Source: Shinella curvata
GTDB taxonomy: Bacteria; Pseudomonadota; Alphaproteobacteria; Rhizobiales; Rhizobiaceae
DNA length: 64,000 nt
Direction: 5' to 3'
NCBI RefSeq assembly: GCF_022899935.1
Contig: NZ_JALJCJ010000002.1
Location: 372,001 to 436,000, forward strand
Shown: positions 38,653-47,328 of the stretch, piece after piece
Numbering within the stretch: position 1 is the first letter of the stretch
Layout: every line of letters starts with the position of its first letter
Notes under the pieces: model-generated
The model's database searches: none
The model's input: only the letters and a program-made list of their open reading frames with translations
Told to the model about the DNA's origin: nothing
Position numbers and translations under genes: made by a program

Positions 38653-39288
38653 TTAGCGTTTCTCTGTGACGGGCGCTCGCCGGCCCGCGTCGGGTGAAGC
38701 AGTACTCGCGACAGCGGCAAGCTGTGCATCCACGTAACTCTCGGTCAGCGCGATCGAGGTGGCGATGCTGACCGGAGCCGAACGCAGCCCCTGCCGCAGA
38801 TAGAGCCCGTCGATCATGGCGGCGGCGCCATCGGCGATTTGCGCTGCGTCCTCGGCCGGGCAGAGCTGCTTGAGGCTGGAGACCAGGCTGGAATTCAGCC
38901 GCCGCGCATAGACGACGAGCAAGCGGCGTACCGCCTCGGAGCGCTGTGCCTCGGAATAGAAGGCAAGCCAGGCCGCCACCGTCTCGGGCGCGAACTGGTG
39001 CGCCTGGAAATTGACGCGGATAACAGCCGAAAGCCGCTCCCGCGGCGTTGCTGCCTCCCGGAGTGCGGCCACGGCATCTGCCCGCAACTGGCGCAGCAGG
39101 CTGCGGATCGTCTCGATGACGAGCTGTTCCTTGGAGCCGAAATAGTGATGGGCAAGGGCGGGGGATACGCCCGCATGGCGAGCGATTTCCGACATGGTCA
39201 CGGTCAGCGAGCCGTGGTCGCCGACCGCTCTCAGCGTCGCGTCCACCAGCGCCTTGCGGCGCACCGGCTCCATCCCAACCTTCGGCAT
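38653..39288 (-). CDS. betI: TetR-family repressor of the choline operon, BetI
   Basis: A 211-residue regulator started at the ATG at 39288 (GGGGAATGAC upstream; an earlier in-frame ATG at 39339 is unlikely). The DNA-binding domain is RRKALVDATLRAVGDHGSLTVTMSEIARHAGVSPALAHHYFGSKEQLV, a near-textbook BetI helix-turn-helix; the ligand domain with AWLAFYSEAQRSEAVRRLL and AAMIDGLYLRQGL also fits. BetI represses the bet genes and is released by choline. A perfect palindrome 35 bp upstream is the likely operator. Confidence 0.95.
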   Translation of the reverse strand: MPKVGMEPVRRKALVDATLRAVGDHGSLTVTMSEIARHAGVSPALAHHYFGSKEQLVIETIRSLLRQLRADAVAALREAATPRERLSAVIRVNFQAHQFAPETVAAWLAFYSEAQRSEAVRRLLVVYARRLNSSLVSSLKQLCPAEDAAQIADGAAAMIDGLYLRQGLRSAPVSIATSIALTESYVDAQLAAVASTASPDAGRRAPVTEKR

Positions 39289-39322
39289 GTCATTCCCCTG
39301 ATTTTTATCAAGCGTATTTTTA

Positions 39323-39336
39323 ATTGATCGATCAAT
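39323..39336. promoter_or_regulatory. Predicted BetI operator
   Basis: ATTGATCGATCAAT, a perfect 14-bp palindrome in an AT-rich patch upstream of betI, resembles the ATTGA...TCAAT core of known BetI sites. Confidence 0.65.
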
Positions 39337-39439
39337 CAATAAAAATCTTCAGCGTTGGAGAGAGTTCAATCAGATGTCGCAAAGGTGCGTTATTTCGTGT
39401 TAGGCTGGCTTTGTTTTCATTCAATTTTCGAGGTGCGTC

Positions 39440-39988
39440 ATGGTTCTCTCTCCCGGAATGAACCCACTCTCCGACGTCCGTGCCAAATGGGGCTGGTTCG
39501 TCGCCCTCGGCGCCGTCCTACTCCTTTTCGGCGGCATCGCGGCAGCCAATCTCTTCATCGCGACGGTCGCCTCGGTCTATTATGTCGGCGTGCTGATGAT
39601 CGTCGGCGGGGCAGTGCATCTCGCCCATGCCTTCCAGGTCAAGGCCTGGCGGGAGACGATCGCCTGGGCGCTGAGCGCGCTGCTCTATCTGGCGGCCGGC
39701 GTGCTCGCCTTCGTCAATCCGGTTCTGACCTCCGCCGTTCTGACCCTGCTGATGGCCGCGGCACTGCTCGTCGCCGGCATCTTCCGCATCTTTGCCGCGT
39801 GGCGCGTACGGCCGGACAAGGGCTGGGGCTGGCTGATGGCGGGCGGTATCGTGACCGTACTCGCCGGCCTCGTCTTCCTGCTTGGCTGGCCGGTCAACAG
39901 CCTGTGGCTGCTCGGCCTTTTCCTCGCCTTCGATCTTGCCATGCAGGGCTGGGCGCTCATTGGCTTCGGCCTCGCGCTGCGCAAATAG
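39440..39988 (+). CDS. HdeD-family membrane protein (DUF308)
   Basis: A 182-residue inner-membrane protein with six predicted transmembrane helices arranged as three repeated pairs, the DUF308 pattern: GWFVALGAVLLLFGGIAAANLFIATVA, then the ALLYLAAGVLAFVNPVLTSAVLTLLMAAALLVAGIFRI block and GGIVTVLAGLVFLLGWPVNSLWLLGLFLA. HdeD in E. coli helps acid resistance at high cell density; the rhizobial role is not known. Divergent from betI, with the BetI palindrome in the shared upstream region, so regulation by choline is possible but unproven. Confidence 0.85.
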   Translation: MVLSPGMNPLSDVRAKWGWFVALGAVLLLFGGIAAANLFIATVASVYYVGVLMIVGGAVHLAHAFQVKAWRETIAWALSALLYLAAGVLAFVNPVLTSAVLTLLMAAALLVAGIFRIFAAWRVRPDKGWGWLMAGGIVTVLAGLVFLLGWPVNSLWLLGLFLAFDLAMQGWALIGFGLALRK

Positions 39989-40045
39989 GCAGCGCCCTTT
40001 ACCTCTCGCCGCCATCGGCCCATCATGTCGGCGGGAGGATTGTTC

Positions 40046-41212
40046 ATGGACGTTTCGGTCATCGGCTGGGCGCATACGCGCTTTGGCAAGCTTGAAGGCG
40101 AGACGGTCGAGAGCCTGATCGTGACGGTCGCGCGCGAGGCGATCGCCCATGCGGGGCTGTCGGCCGGCGATATCGACGAGATCGTGCTCGGCCATTTCAA
40201 CGCTGGTTTTTCACAGCAGGATTTTACTGCAAGCCTCGTCTTGCAGGCGGACAACGCGTTGCGCTTCAAGCCGGCGACGCGGGTGGAAAATGCCTGTGCC
40301 ACGGGCTCGGCCGCCGTGCATCAGGGCATTCGTGCCATCCGCGCCGGTGCGGCCCGCCATGTGCTGGTCGTCGGCGTCGAGCAGATGGCGAAAACACCAG
40401 CCGCCGAGATCGGTGCGAACCTGCTCAAGGCCTCCTATCTGCCGGAAGACGGCGACACGCCGGCCGGTTTTGCCGGCGTTTTCGGCCGTATTGCGTCCGC
40501 CTATTTCCAGCGCCACGGCGACCAGTCCGATGCGCTGGCCGCCATCGCCGCCAAGAACCATAAAAACGGTGTCGCCAATCCCTATGCGCAGATGCAGAAG
40601 GATCTCGGTTTCGATTTCTGCCGCACCGAAAGCGAGAAGAACCCCTTCGTTGCCGGTCCGCTGAAGCGCACCGATTGCTCATTGGTCTCCGACGGAGCCG
40701 CCGCCCTCGTGCTGGCCTCTTCGGATGCCGCCGCCAGCGCGCCGCGAGCCATTGGTTTCCGCGCCGCTGCGCATGTGCAGGATTTCCTGCCGATGTCGAA
40801 GCGCGACATCCTGAAATTCGATGGCTGCGCGGAAGCCTGGCGGCAGGCGCTCGCGCAGGCCGGGGCCACGCTCGACGATCTCTCCTTCGTCGAAACGCAT
40901 GACTGCTTCACCGTCGCCGAGCTGATCGAATACGAGGCGATGGGTCTTGCCAAGCGGGGCGAGGGCGGCCGTCTGGCCCTCTCGGGCGAAACGGCCAGGG
41001 ATGGCCGCCTGCCCATAAACCCTTCCGGTGGCCTGAAATCCAAGGGGCACCCGATCGGCGCGACGGGTGTTTCCATGCATGTTCTGACAGCCATGCAGCT
41101 TGCCGGCGAGGCGGGTGGTATCCAGGTGCCCGGCGTCACGCTCGGCGGCCTGTTCAACATGGGCGGGGCGGCCGTCGCGAACTATGTCTCCATCCTCGAA
41201 CGGAAGCATTGA
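40046..41212 (+). CDS. Thiolase / acetyl-CoA acetyltransferase family protein
   Basis: A 388-residue protein started at ATG 40046, which has GGGAGGATTGTTC upstream; an in-frame ATG at 40025 lacks a good site. It has the thiolase nucleophile region VENACATGSAAVHQGIRA (Cys near 84), the histidine region ETHDCFTVAELIEYEAMGL, and the C-terminal NPSGGLKSKGHPIGATGVSMHV and LGGLFNMGGAAVANYVSIL. This is the SCP2-like thiolase group, whose members often act in beta-oxidation or degradation of unusual acyl-CoAs. No partner acyl-CoA genes are adjacent, so the substrate is unknown. Confidence 0.88.
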   Translation: MDVSVIGWAHTRFGKLEGETVESLIVTVAREAIAHAGLSAGDIDEIVLGHFNAGFSQQDFTASLVLQADNALRFKPATRVENACATGSAAVHQGIRAIRAGAARHVLVVGVEQMAKTPAAEIGANLLKASYLPEDGDTPAGFAGVFGRIASAYFQRHGDQSDALAAIAAKNHKNGVANPYAQMQKDLGFDFCRTESEKNPFVAGPLKRTDCSLVSDGAAALVLASSDAAASAPRAIGFRAAAHVQDFLPMSKRDILKFDGCAEAWRQALAQAGATLDDLSFVETHDCFTVAELIEYEAMGLAKRGEGGRLALSGETARDGRLPINPSGGLKSKGHPIGATGVSMHVLTAMQLAGEAGGIQVPGVTLGGLFNMGGAAVANYVSILERKH

Positions 41213-41224
41213 GACGAGGGCGGC

Positions 41225-41503
41225 CTATGCGACCGCCTTTGCCACGAGGTCAGGATGCTGCCCGATCACCCGCACATAGGCGACGGCGAAATCCGGGGCG
41301 GTTGCGCGGGCCTGTTCCCAGTCGCGCAAGGTCCCGACCGGCACGCGGAAACGATCGGCGAATTCGGTCTGCGACAGGCCAAGTGCGGTTCTGGTCCTGC
41401 GGATCAGTCGGGCGCGCTGACCGCGGTCCATGGCCTCGGCCGTCACGTCAAAGTCCTCCGGATCGGCCGGATCAGAAGGAAGAATGATAGGCTCTTTCTT
41501 CAC
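41225..41503 (-). CDS. XRE-type helix-turn-helix antitoxin paired with BrnT
   Basis: A 92-residue protein started at GTG 41503 (AAGGAGCAACAA upstream). The N-terminal 25 residues are acidic (PSDPADPEDFDVTAEAMD); the rest is an XRE/lambda-repressor helix-turn-helix: RALIRRTRTALGLSQTEFADRFRVPVGTLRDWEQ-like. It overlaps the 3' end of the toxin gene by 32 bases in a different frame. Most BrnT toxins are paired with the ribbon-helix-helix protein BrnA; here an XRE protein takes that place. It should neutralise the toxin and repress the operon by binding upstream. Confidence 0.82.
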   Translation of the reverse strand: MKKEPIILPSDPADPEDFDVTAEAMDRGQRARLIRRTRTALGLSQTEFADRFRVPVGTLRDWEQARATAPDFAVAYVRVIGQHPDLVAKAVA

Positions 41504-41744
41504 TCTTGTTGCTCCTTCTCACCGAAATGAAGCGGGGCAGATCGTCCCGCCAGACAAAAACACCGGTAAACAGTTTCTCTTCGACACAGCCGATCACCTT
41601 GAACCGTTCTTCGCCGTCTTGCGGACGAAGGGATGGAAGGATCAGGTGATTTTCGTCCTCGAAGAGGTCATCGCCAAAGCCAAGAGATAGCCCGTGCTTC
41701 TCCCGGTTGACGGCGTCCTTTGCGGGATCGAACCTGTTCGTCAT
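41472..41744 (-). CDS. brnT: BrnT-family (DUF497) ribonuclease toxin
   Basis: A 90-residue protein: RFDPAKDAVNREKHGLSLGFGDDLFED at the N-terminus and RFISVRRSNKSEERAYHSSF at the C-terminus are the two diagnostic ends of BrnT/DUF497 toxins, which have a RelE-like fold and cleave RNA. The conserved Lys/His and Arg residues of both blocks are present, so it looks active. It is the first gene of the pair (toxin before antitoxin), the normal brnTA order. A perfect 15-bp palindrome 10 bp upstream is the likely operator. Confidence 0.85.
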   Translation of the reverse strand: MTNRFDPAKDAVNREKHGLSLGFGDDLFEDENHLILPSLRPQDGEERFKVIGCVEEKLFTGVFVWRDDLPRFISVRRSNKSEERAYHSSF

Positions 41745-41753
41745 AAGGAATCA

Positions 41754-41768
41754 TACGGAAATTCCGTA
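41754..41768. promoter_or_regulatory. Operator-like palindrome of the BrnT/XRE module
   Basis: TACGGAA-A-TTCCGTA is a perfect inverted repeat just upstream of brnT; a related ATTCCCGTAG half-site recurs near 41792-41801. It is a likely binding site for the antitoxin. Confidence 0.55.
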
Positions 41769-41827
41769 GATACGGCAAGCGGAAGTGCGGGATTCCCGTA
41801 GCGTGGCGGAATATGAGGGCAATCGAC

Positions 41828-42217
41828 ATGACCTATCTGATCGTCTTTTTGGGCGCGGGCATCGGCGGGGCCGGCCGGCATGGGGTGAATGTGCTGGCGG
41901 CAAAGCTGTTCGGCACGCATTTTCCAGCCGGTACCCTGATCATCAATGTGCTCGGTTGCCTGCTGATGGGTCTGATTGCCGGCGTCTTCGCCTTCAAGGT
42001 CAGCCTGCCGCAGGAGGCGCGGCTGTTTTTGACCACCGGCATCCTCGGCGGCTTCACTACTTTCTCCGCCTTTTCGCTCGATGCAGCCCTGCTCTGGGAG
42101 CGCGGCGAGATGGGGCTGGCGGCGCTTTATGTTGGTGCGTCGGTTTTTGTTTCGCTGCTGGCGGTCGCCGCCGGACTTGCGCTGACGCGGGTCATGCTCG
42201 CAGGAGGTGCAGTGTGA
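41828..42217 (+). CDS. crcB: Fluoride exporter CrcB
   Basis: A 129-residue four-helix membrane protein of the CrcB/Fluc family, which forms dimeric fluoride channels. Family marks: GAGIGGAGRHGVN near the N-terminus, GTLIINVLGCLLMG, and the pore segment TTGILGGFTTFSAFSLDA with the conserved Phe/Thr residues. I chose ATG 41828 (GAGGG upstream) over ATG 41813. The stop overlaps the next start (GTGA). No fluoride-riboswitch-like sequence is seen in the short upstream gap. Confidence 0.93.
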   Translation: MTYLIVFLGAGIGGAGRHGVNVLAAKLFGTHFPAGTLIINVLGCLLMGLIAGVFAFKVSLPQEARLFLTTGILGGFTTFSAFSLDAALLWERGEMGLAALYVGASVFVSLLAVAAGLALTRVMLAGGAV

Positions 42218-42651
42218 AGACCTTTCTAACCTCCTGGCAGGTCTGGGCGCTCGGCTCGGCAGTCTTCGCCGCGCTGACGGCGATCTTCGCCAAGATCGGC
42301 ATATCGGATGTCAATTCCGACTTCGCCACCTTGGTGCGCACCGTGGTCATCCTGCTGGCTATCGCCTTCATTCTGACGCTTGCCGGCAACTGGCAGGCGC
42401 CCGGCACGGTGCCGGCGAAGAGCTGGATCTTCCTCATTCTCTCGGGATTGGCGACCGGTGCCTCCTGGCTCTGCTATTTCCGCGCGCTGCAAATCGGCAA
42501 GGCCGCACAGGTCGCTCCGGTCGATAAACTTTCCGTCGTGCTTGTCGCCGTCTTCGCCGTGCTCTTCCTCGGCGAGCAGCTTTCCACGACGCACTGGATC
42601 GCGGTTGCGATGATCGGCGGCGGCGCGTTGCTGCTTGCCTTGCCCATATGA
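42214..42651 (+). CDS. Single-domain EamA-family transporter
   Basis: A 145-residue membrane protein started at GTG 42214 (CAGGAGGTGCA upstream), overlapping the crcB stop. It has about five transmembrane helices and one EamA repeat: AVFAALTAIFAKIGISDVNSDFATLVRTVVILL, then GLATGASWLCYFRALQIGKAAQVAPVDKLSVVLVAVFAVLFLGEQLSTTHW. Such half-size drug/metabolite transporters work as dimers; the substrate is unknown. Coupling to crcB is a positional fact only. Confidence 0.88.
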   Translation: MKTFLTSWQVWALGSAVFAALTAIFAKIGISDVNSDFATLVRTVVILLAIAFILTLAGNWQAPGTVPAKSWIFLILSGLATGASWLCYFRALQIGKAAQVAPVDKLSVVLVAVFAVLFLGEQLSTTHWIAVAMIGGGALLLALPI

Positions 42652-42773
42652 GGGATTTCTTTTTCAACCCTTTGTAGTCGTTGTAGTTTCATCGAATTGT
42701 CACACTACGGAAACGGATTTTTTAGGGATCGCAAGAGAGACTTCGCGGCATTGTAGAAGCCTCGGAGCGCCCC

Positions 42774-44600
42774 ATGTCCGCCGCCGAACTGCTCGCCCTT
42801 CGTCGCTTCGGCGATGGTGAGATCGTCACGCTCGCCAAGCTGGTCATCGAAACGGCGTTCCAGCCGATTGTCGAGGCCGCCACCGGTGCCGTCTTCGGCT
42901 ACGAGTCGCTGATGCGTGGCTTCGACCGGCTGGGCTTCCGCTCGCCGCTTGATCTCCTCGACCGGGCGCATGAGGCCGGCCAGCTTCTTGCACTCGAGCA
43001 CATGGTCAATAGCCGGGCGATCGCGGCCTTTGCGGCATTGCCTGATTTCCGCTCGCGCACGCTTTTCATCAATCTCGATTCCCGGCTGGTGGCCGAGGGT
43101 TCCGATCTCGTCGAGCGCCTGGCCGGCCATTTGTCTCGCGCCGGCATTCCGGCATCGTCGATCTGCTTCGAGATTTCCGAGCGCTTCAACAACGATCAGC
43201 TGCCGGATTTCGCATTGCTGGTGCGCAAGCTGCGGCTCGCTGGCTTCAAGCTCGCCATCGACGATTTCGGCGTCGGGCACAACGGCCTGAAGCTGCTCTG
43301 CGATCACCCGGTCGATTATCTCAAGATCGACCGCCACTTCATCTCCGGCATGGAGAGCGATGCGCGAAAGCGCCATCTGGTGCGCAACACCGTCAACGCC
43401 GCGCATGTGCTCGGCATCCGCGTCATAGCGGAAGGCGTGGAGAGCGAGGCCGAGTTCATCGCCTGCCGCGAAGCGGGCTGCGATCTCGTGCAGGGCTGGT
43501 TCGTCTCGCGCCCCGTCACGGATTTTTCGGCGCTGAGCCCCGTTTACGCGCAGGTGGCGCGGGCCGGCGGCACGCGCCGCTCCTCAAGCACGCTGGACAG
43601 CATTCTCATCCGCCGCGAAATCGAGCAGGTTGCGGTGCTCCGGGAAAACGAGAGCCTGGAGTCGGTCTTCGAATTCTTCCGGCGCGATCCCAAGCGCACC
43701 TTCTTCCCGGTGCTGAATGCCAATGACGAGCCGCGCGGCATCCTGCACGAATATCACGTGAAGGAGCTGAGCTATCATCCGTTCGGCCGCGACCTGCTGA
43801 AGAACAAGCTCTACCAGAAGAGCCTGTCGCATTTCGTCACCATGGCGCCCATCGCCGATCTCGATACGCCGGCCGAACAGCTGCTGGATGTCTTCACCGG
43901 CATGGGCGGCAATGAATGTGTGATCCTGACGGAGAACCTGCGTTATGCCGGCATCCTCTCGGCCTCGTCGCTGCTCAAGATCATCAACGAGAAGCGGCTG
44001 AAGACGGCAGAGGACCAGAACCCGCTGACCGGGCTGCCGGGCAACCGCTCGATCCGCGATTACCTGCAGGACAAGGCGCTCGACGGCGACCAGCTACGCT
44101 GCCTGTGCTACTTCGATTTCGACAATTTCAAACCGTTCAACGATCACTACGGCTTCCACAAGGGCGACCTCGCGCTGTCGCTCTTCGCCTCGCTGCTGCG
44201 CCGCGAATTCGTCGGCGAGGATGTCTTTGTCGGCCATGTCGGCGGGGACGATTTCTTCGCCGGTGTTTCCGGCCGGTCGGTGGAGGCGGTGCAGGATATC
44301 CTGGAACGGCTGCTTTCTGATTTCGCCCGCGAGGTGCGTTCGTTCTATTCGCCGGAGGATCAGCTGGCGGGCGAAATCCGCGGCCGTGACCGGGCGGGCC
44401 ATCAGACAAAATTCCCGCTGATGCGCTGTTCGGCCGTCGTGCTGGTGGTGCCGGAAGGCGAGGTGATCGGCGAGGCGGGGCAGATCAGCAGCCGCATCGC
44501 CGCCCTGAAGGCGGATGCCAAGGAGAGCGACGGGGGGCTCGTGCTCTCCTCGGTTTCGGGCGAAATGCAGCCTGCGGCGGCTACACGTCGTCATTCCTAG
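42774..44600 (+). CDS. EAL - CBS - GGDEF cyclic-di-GMP protein
   Basis: A 608-residue cytoplasmic protein with the EAL domain first (about 20-260), a CBS-pair-like region (about 280-420) and GGDEF last (about 425-585). In the EAL part the motif reads E44-S-L, and FINLDSR, FEISER, IDDFGVG, LKIDRHF and AEGVES keep the catalytic Asn, Glu, Asp and Lys, so phosphodiesterase activity is likely. In the GGDEF part the signature is GGDDF at 490-494, one residue off the usual GGDEF/GGEEF; cyclase activity is uncertain. The inverted domain order with a central ligand-binding CBS pair suggests nucleotide-controlled c-di-GMP breakdown. Confidence 0.88.
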   Translation: MSAAELLALRRFGDGEIVTLAKLVIETAFQPIVEAATGAVFGYESLMRGFDRLGFRSPLDLLDRAHEAGQLLALEHMVNSRAIAAFAALPDFRSRTLFINLDSRLVAEGSDLVERLAGHLSRAGIPASSICFEISERFNNDQLPDFALLVRKLRLAGFKLAIDDFGVGHNGLKLLCDHPVDYLKIDRHFISGMESDARKRHLVRNTVNAAHVLGIRVIAEGVESEAEFIACREAGCDLVQGWFVSRPVTDFSALSPVYAQVARAGGTRRSSSTLDSILIRREIEQVAVLRENESLESVFEFFRRDPKRTFFPVLNANDEPRGILHEYHVKELSYHPFGRDLLKNKLYQKSLSHFVTMAPIADLDTPAEQLLDVFTGMGGNECVILTENLRYAGILSASSLLKIINEKRLKTAEDQNPLTGLPGNRSIRDYLQDKALDGDQLRCLCYFDFDNFKPFNDHYGFHKGDLALSLFASLLRREFVGEDVFVGHVGGDDFFAGVSGRSVEAVQDILERLLSDFAREVRSFYSPEDQLAGEIRGRDRAGHQTKFPLMRCSAVVLVVPEGEVIGEAGQISSRIAALKADAKESDGGLVLSSVSGEMQPAAATRRHS

Positions 44601-44650
44601 AGCTTCCGGGCACCGGAAGCTCAGGGGCGGGCCCTTGCGGACCCGCCCCG
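44600..44650. terminator. Two tandem terminator hairpins between convergent genes
   Basis: GAGCTTCCGG-GCA-CCGGAAGCTC starting at the stop of the EAL/GGDEF gene, then GGGGCGGGCCC...GGACCCGCCCC (about 44624-44650), immediately before the end of the DUF1344 gene. Confidence 0.7.
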
Positions 44651-44657
44651 TGCCACG

Positions 44658-44915
44658 TCAGCGAAGAATCTTCACCGTCTTCGCTTCGTGGTTCTTGCCG
44701 GACATGCCGAAGGAAATGGCCACCTTCTCGCCAGCCTTCAGTCCGGGATCGTGAAACCCCTTGGGCAGTTGGTAGACCGTGCCATCGGCAAGCGTCAGAG
44801 ACATCGACGCCTTGTTGTATTCCTTGACCGTACCGGTCGCCGACTGGGCGGCGAGGGCAAGGCCCGGGGTGGCAAGAAGGGAAACGATGGCGAGATTGGA
44901 AAGAAGAACACGCAT
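44658..44915 (-). CDS. DUF1344 exported small protein
   Basis: An 85-residue protein with a Sec signal peptide (LLSNLAIVSLLATPGLALAA, cleavage near ALA-AQ). The 60-residue mature part, SATGTVKEYNKASMSLTLADGTVYQLPKGF...LKAGEKVAISFG, is a small OB-like beta barrel matching DUF1344, common in Rhizobiales. It is probably periplasmic. Function unknown. Monocistronic, convergent with the EAL/GGDEF gene. Confidence 0.85.
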   Translation of the reverse strand: MRVLLSNLAIVSLLATPGLALAAQSATGTVKEYNKASMSLTLADGTVYQLPKGFHDPGLKAGEKVAISFGMSGKNHEAKTVKILR

Positions 44916-45236
44916 CTGTGTGATCCTGAAAAGCCCCTGATGGGGCTGCGAAGCCGTCCGGGAGACGTCGCGTCGCAGCTCGTCAAGCGACGGGCTGCCG
45001 GCGCTCCCCGGCTTCGGAAGAAAAGCTAGGCCCGGAAAAATCCGTTTTCAAATTAACAAGATTTAATTTTCGACGTCGTGAAACAGCCGGAATTTCAGGG
45101 CTTTGGGGCGGAAACTTGGCGATGTTCAAGCGCCACGTGATGTCGCAGCAAAGGCGCCCAAGCGATTCAAAAGATTCGGACTTTGGGTTAGAATCACCAG
45201 GACGATGCGGTCACAACATGCGGGGAGGCTCAATCC
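44916..45236. other. 321-bp gap with no gene seen
   Basis: The gap separates the DUF1344 gene from the divergent quinone oxidoreductase gene and so must hold both promoters. An AT-rich patch lies at about 45043-45075. I see no ORF, tRNA or clear operator. Confidence 0.6.
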
Positions 45237-46238
45237 ATGCCGGTTCCATCATCCATGTCCTATATCGGGCTCAGCGAACATGGCGGCCCTGATGTGCTGG
45301 TGCCGATGGAGGGGCGCACGCCGCAGCCGCGTAGCGGCGAGATTCTCGTGCGGGTCGAGGCGGCCGGCATCAACCGGCCCGACGTGCTCCAGCGCAAGGG
45401 CGACTATCCGCCGCCGCCGGATGCGAGCCCTATCCTCGGCCTGGAGATCGCGGGCGTGGTGGTGGCGATCGGCGAGGACGTCACCGGCTACCATCTCGGC
45501 GACAAGGTCTGCGCACTGGCCAATGGCGGCGGCTATGCGCAATATTGCGCGGTGCCGGCCACCCAGGCGCTGCCCTTCCCGAAAGACTATGATGCGGTGA
45601 AGGCGGCGGCGTTGCCGGAAACCTTCTTCACCGTCTGGGCGAACCTCTTCATGATGGCAGAGTTGAAGCCCGGTGAGAGCGTGCTCATCCATGGCGGATC
45701 GAGCGGCATCGGCACGACGGCGATCCAGCTTGCCGCAGCGCTGGGCTCGCGTGTCTTCACGACGGCCGGCACGGCGGACAAATGCGAGGCCTGCCTTAAT
45801 CTCGGCGCCAGCCGCGCGATCAACTACCGCAACGAGGACTTTTGCACCGTCATCGCCGAAGAGACGGGCAAGGCCGGCGTCGATGTCATCCTCGACATGA
45901 TAGGGGCCGCCTATTTCGAGCGGAACCTGAAGTCGCTCGCCCGTGACGGACGCCTGTCGATCATCGCCTTCCTAGGCGGCACCTTCGCAGAAAAGGTCAG
46001 CCTCGCGCCCATCCTGCAAAAACGCCTGCGCCTGATGGGCTCGGCCATGCGGCCGCGCACCGCGGCGGAAAAACAGGAGATCCGCGATGCCCTGCTGGAA
46101 AGGGTATGGCCACTGCTGGAGGAGGGGCGCATCGCCCCCGTCATCCACGCCGTCATGCCTTACACGGAGGCTGCGGCCGGCCATCGCATGATGGAGCATG
46201 GTGATCACATCGGAAAGATCGTGCTGACTTTCGACTAA
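45237..46238 (+). CDS. NAD(P)H:quinone oxidoreductase (PIG3/Qor type)
   Basis: A 333-residue zinc-free medium-chain reductase. The N-terminal GroES-like domain has [40 protein letters not shown], typical of the PIG3 group. The cofactor-binding motif is [22 protein letters not shown] near 140, with [15 protein letters not shown] and [25 protein letters not shown] after it. The zinc-binding cysteines of alcohol dehydrogenases are absent. It likely reduces quinones with NADPH and may act in redox stress. The ATG at 45237 has GGGGAGGCTC upstream. Confidence 0.9.
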   Translation: MPVPSSMSYIGLSEHGGPDVLVPMEGRTPQPRSGEILVRVEAAGINRPDVLQRKGDYPPPPDASPILGLEIAGVVVAIGEDVTGYHLGDKVCALANGGGYAQYCAVPATQALPFPKDYDAVKAAALPETFFTVWANLFMMAELKPGESVLIHGGSSGIGTTAIQLAAALGSRVFTTAGTADKCEACLNLGASRAINYRNEDFCTVIAEETGKAGVDVILDMIGAAYFERNLKSLARDGRLSIIAFLGGTFAEKVSLAPILQKRLRLMGSAMRPRTAAEKQEIRDALLERVWPLLEEGRIAPVIHAVMPYTEAAAGHRMMEHGDHIGKIVLTFD

Positions 46239-46241
46239 GAT

Positions 46242-47174
46242 CTATTCGGCACAGGTAATGCGGTCGCGGCCGAGATGTTTGGCCCGGTAGAGCGCCCGGT
46301 CGGCGCGTTCGAAGAGGTCTTCCGCCACCGTGCCGCAGAATTCGGCGATGCCGGCCGACATGGTGTAGCTGCAACACAGATCGGCCCGGTTCTCCGCCCG
46401 TGCCATGTGGCTGCGCAGCCGCTCGATCGCGTCGGTCGCCTGGCGCAGGCCGGTGCCCGGCATCAGCACCAGAAATTCCTCCCCGCCGATACGCGCGAAA
46501 AAATCGCCGCCGCGCAATTCCTGCCGGCCGGCGGCGGCGAAATGTTTCAGCACGCGGTCGCCATTGGCATGGCCGTAGCGGTCGTTGATGCTCTTGAAAT
46601 TGTCGAGGTCGATCAGAACCAGCGAGAGCGGCGTGCCGTCGCGCAACGCCGCCTGCATGTCCGTCTCCAGCCGTTCCATGGCCGCACGGCGGTTGAACAG
46701 GCCGGTCAGCGGATCCGTGTCGGCGGCGAGCTGTGCGGCGTCGCGGGCAAGCTGCAGCACGCGCTCGTTGGATTTGAGCATGGTGATGTCGGTGAAGACA
46801 TGCCACAGCCAGCCGCCCGGCAGCAGTGTCTCGTTGACCAGGAACCAGCGGCCGTCATTGATGTCGATCTCGAAGGTGCGCTGTGGGCTGCTGCGCCGCT
46901 TCCTGCACGCCATGTCGAGAAACGCCTCGACCGGCGTGCCGATCTTGGGGCCGACACGCTTGTCATGGCAGTTGCGCATGATGTCGGTGAATGTCGACGC
47001 GTTGGGCTGTACGTCGAAAAGCAGGCGGAACGCGCAGGAGCCGTAGGCGAGCTCGTCTTCCGGCGAAAACAGCGCGAAGGCGACGCCGGACGCATCGAGG
47101 CCGGACAGGATAAGGTCGGTCGTGGCGCGGTCGCGGAGAAGGGCGAGTGGCAGGATCGTATCGATCCTCGCCAT
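46242..47174 (-). CDS. PAS-GGDEF diguanylate cyclase
   Basis: A 310-residue soluble protein started at the ATG at 47174 (GGAGGAAAGCGGC upstream; the frame extends to 47216). The N-terminal PAS-like sensor covers about residues 15-130 (LDASGVAFALFSPEDELAYGS...FEIDINDGRWFLVNETLLPGGWLWHVFTDITML). The GGDEF domain follows: DPLTGLFNRRAAMERLETDM, LIDLDNFKSINDRYGHANGDRVL and an intact RIGGEEFLVLMPG active site. It should make c-di-GMP in response to an unknown cytoplasmic signal. Convergent with the quinone oxidoreductase, with only three bases between stops. Confidence 0.9.
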   Translation of the reverse strand: MARIDTILPLALLRDRATTDLILSGLDASGVAFALFSPEDELAYGSCAFRLLFDVQPNASTFTDIMRNCHDKRVGPKIGTPVEAFLDMACRKRRSSPQRTFEIDINDGRWFLVNETLLPGGWLWHVFTDITMLKSNERVLQLARDAAQLAADTDPLTGLFNRRAAMERLETDMQAALRDGTPLSLVLIDLDNFKSINDRYGHANGDRVLKHFAAAGRQELRGGDFFARIGGEEFLVLMPGTGLRQATDAIERLRSHMARAENRADLCCSYTMSAGIAEFCGTVAEDLFERADRALYRAKHLGRDRITCAE

Positions 47175-47328
47175 GCCGCTTTCCTCCAGCCAGCCATGCC
47201 CTTCGCTCAACCGCACACGTTCTTCCTTTCCGGGACAGAATCATCGGGCGTCGCCCCGAGACAGGTGCCCTTTGTGGCAGAAGGCGGCGGTGTCGCAATC
47301 GCGACCGCCTGACGGCGTTAACAAATCC

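Noticed and set aside
41745-41827. Fluoride riboswitch before crcB
   Set aside because: The gap is short and lacks the crcB-motif pattern; its palindromes fit the BrnT/XRE operator better.
45053-45066. TTAA-N6-TTAA as a CtrA site
   Set aside because: The spacing is six, not seven, and the region is simply AT-rich.
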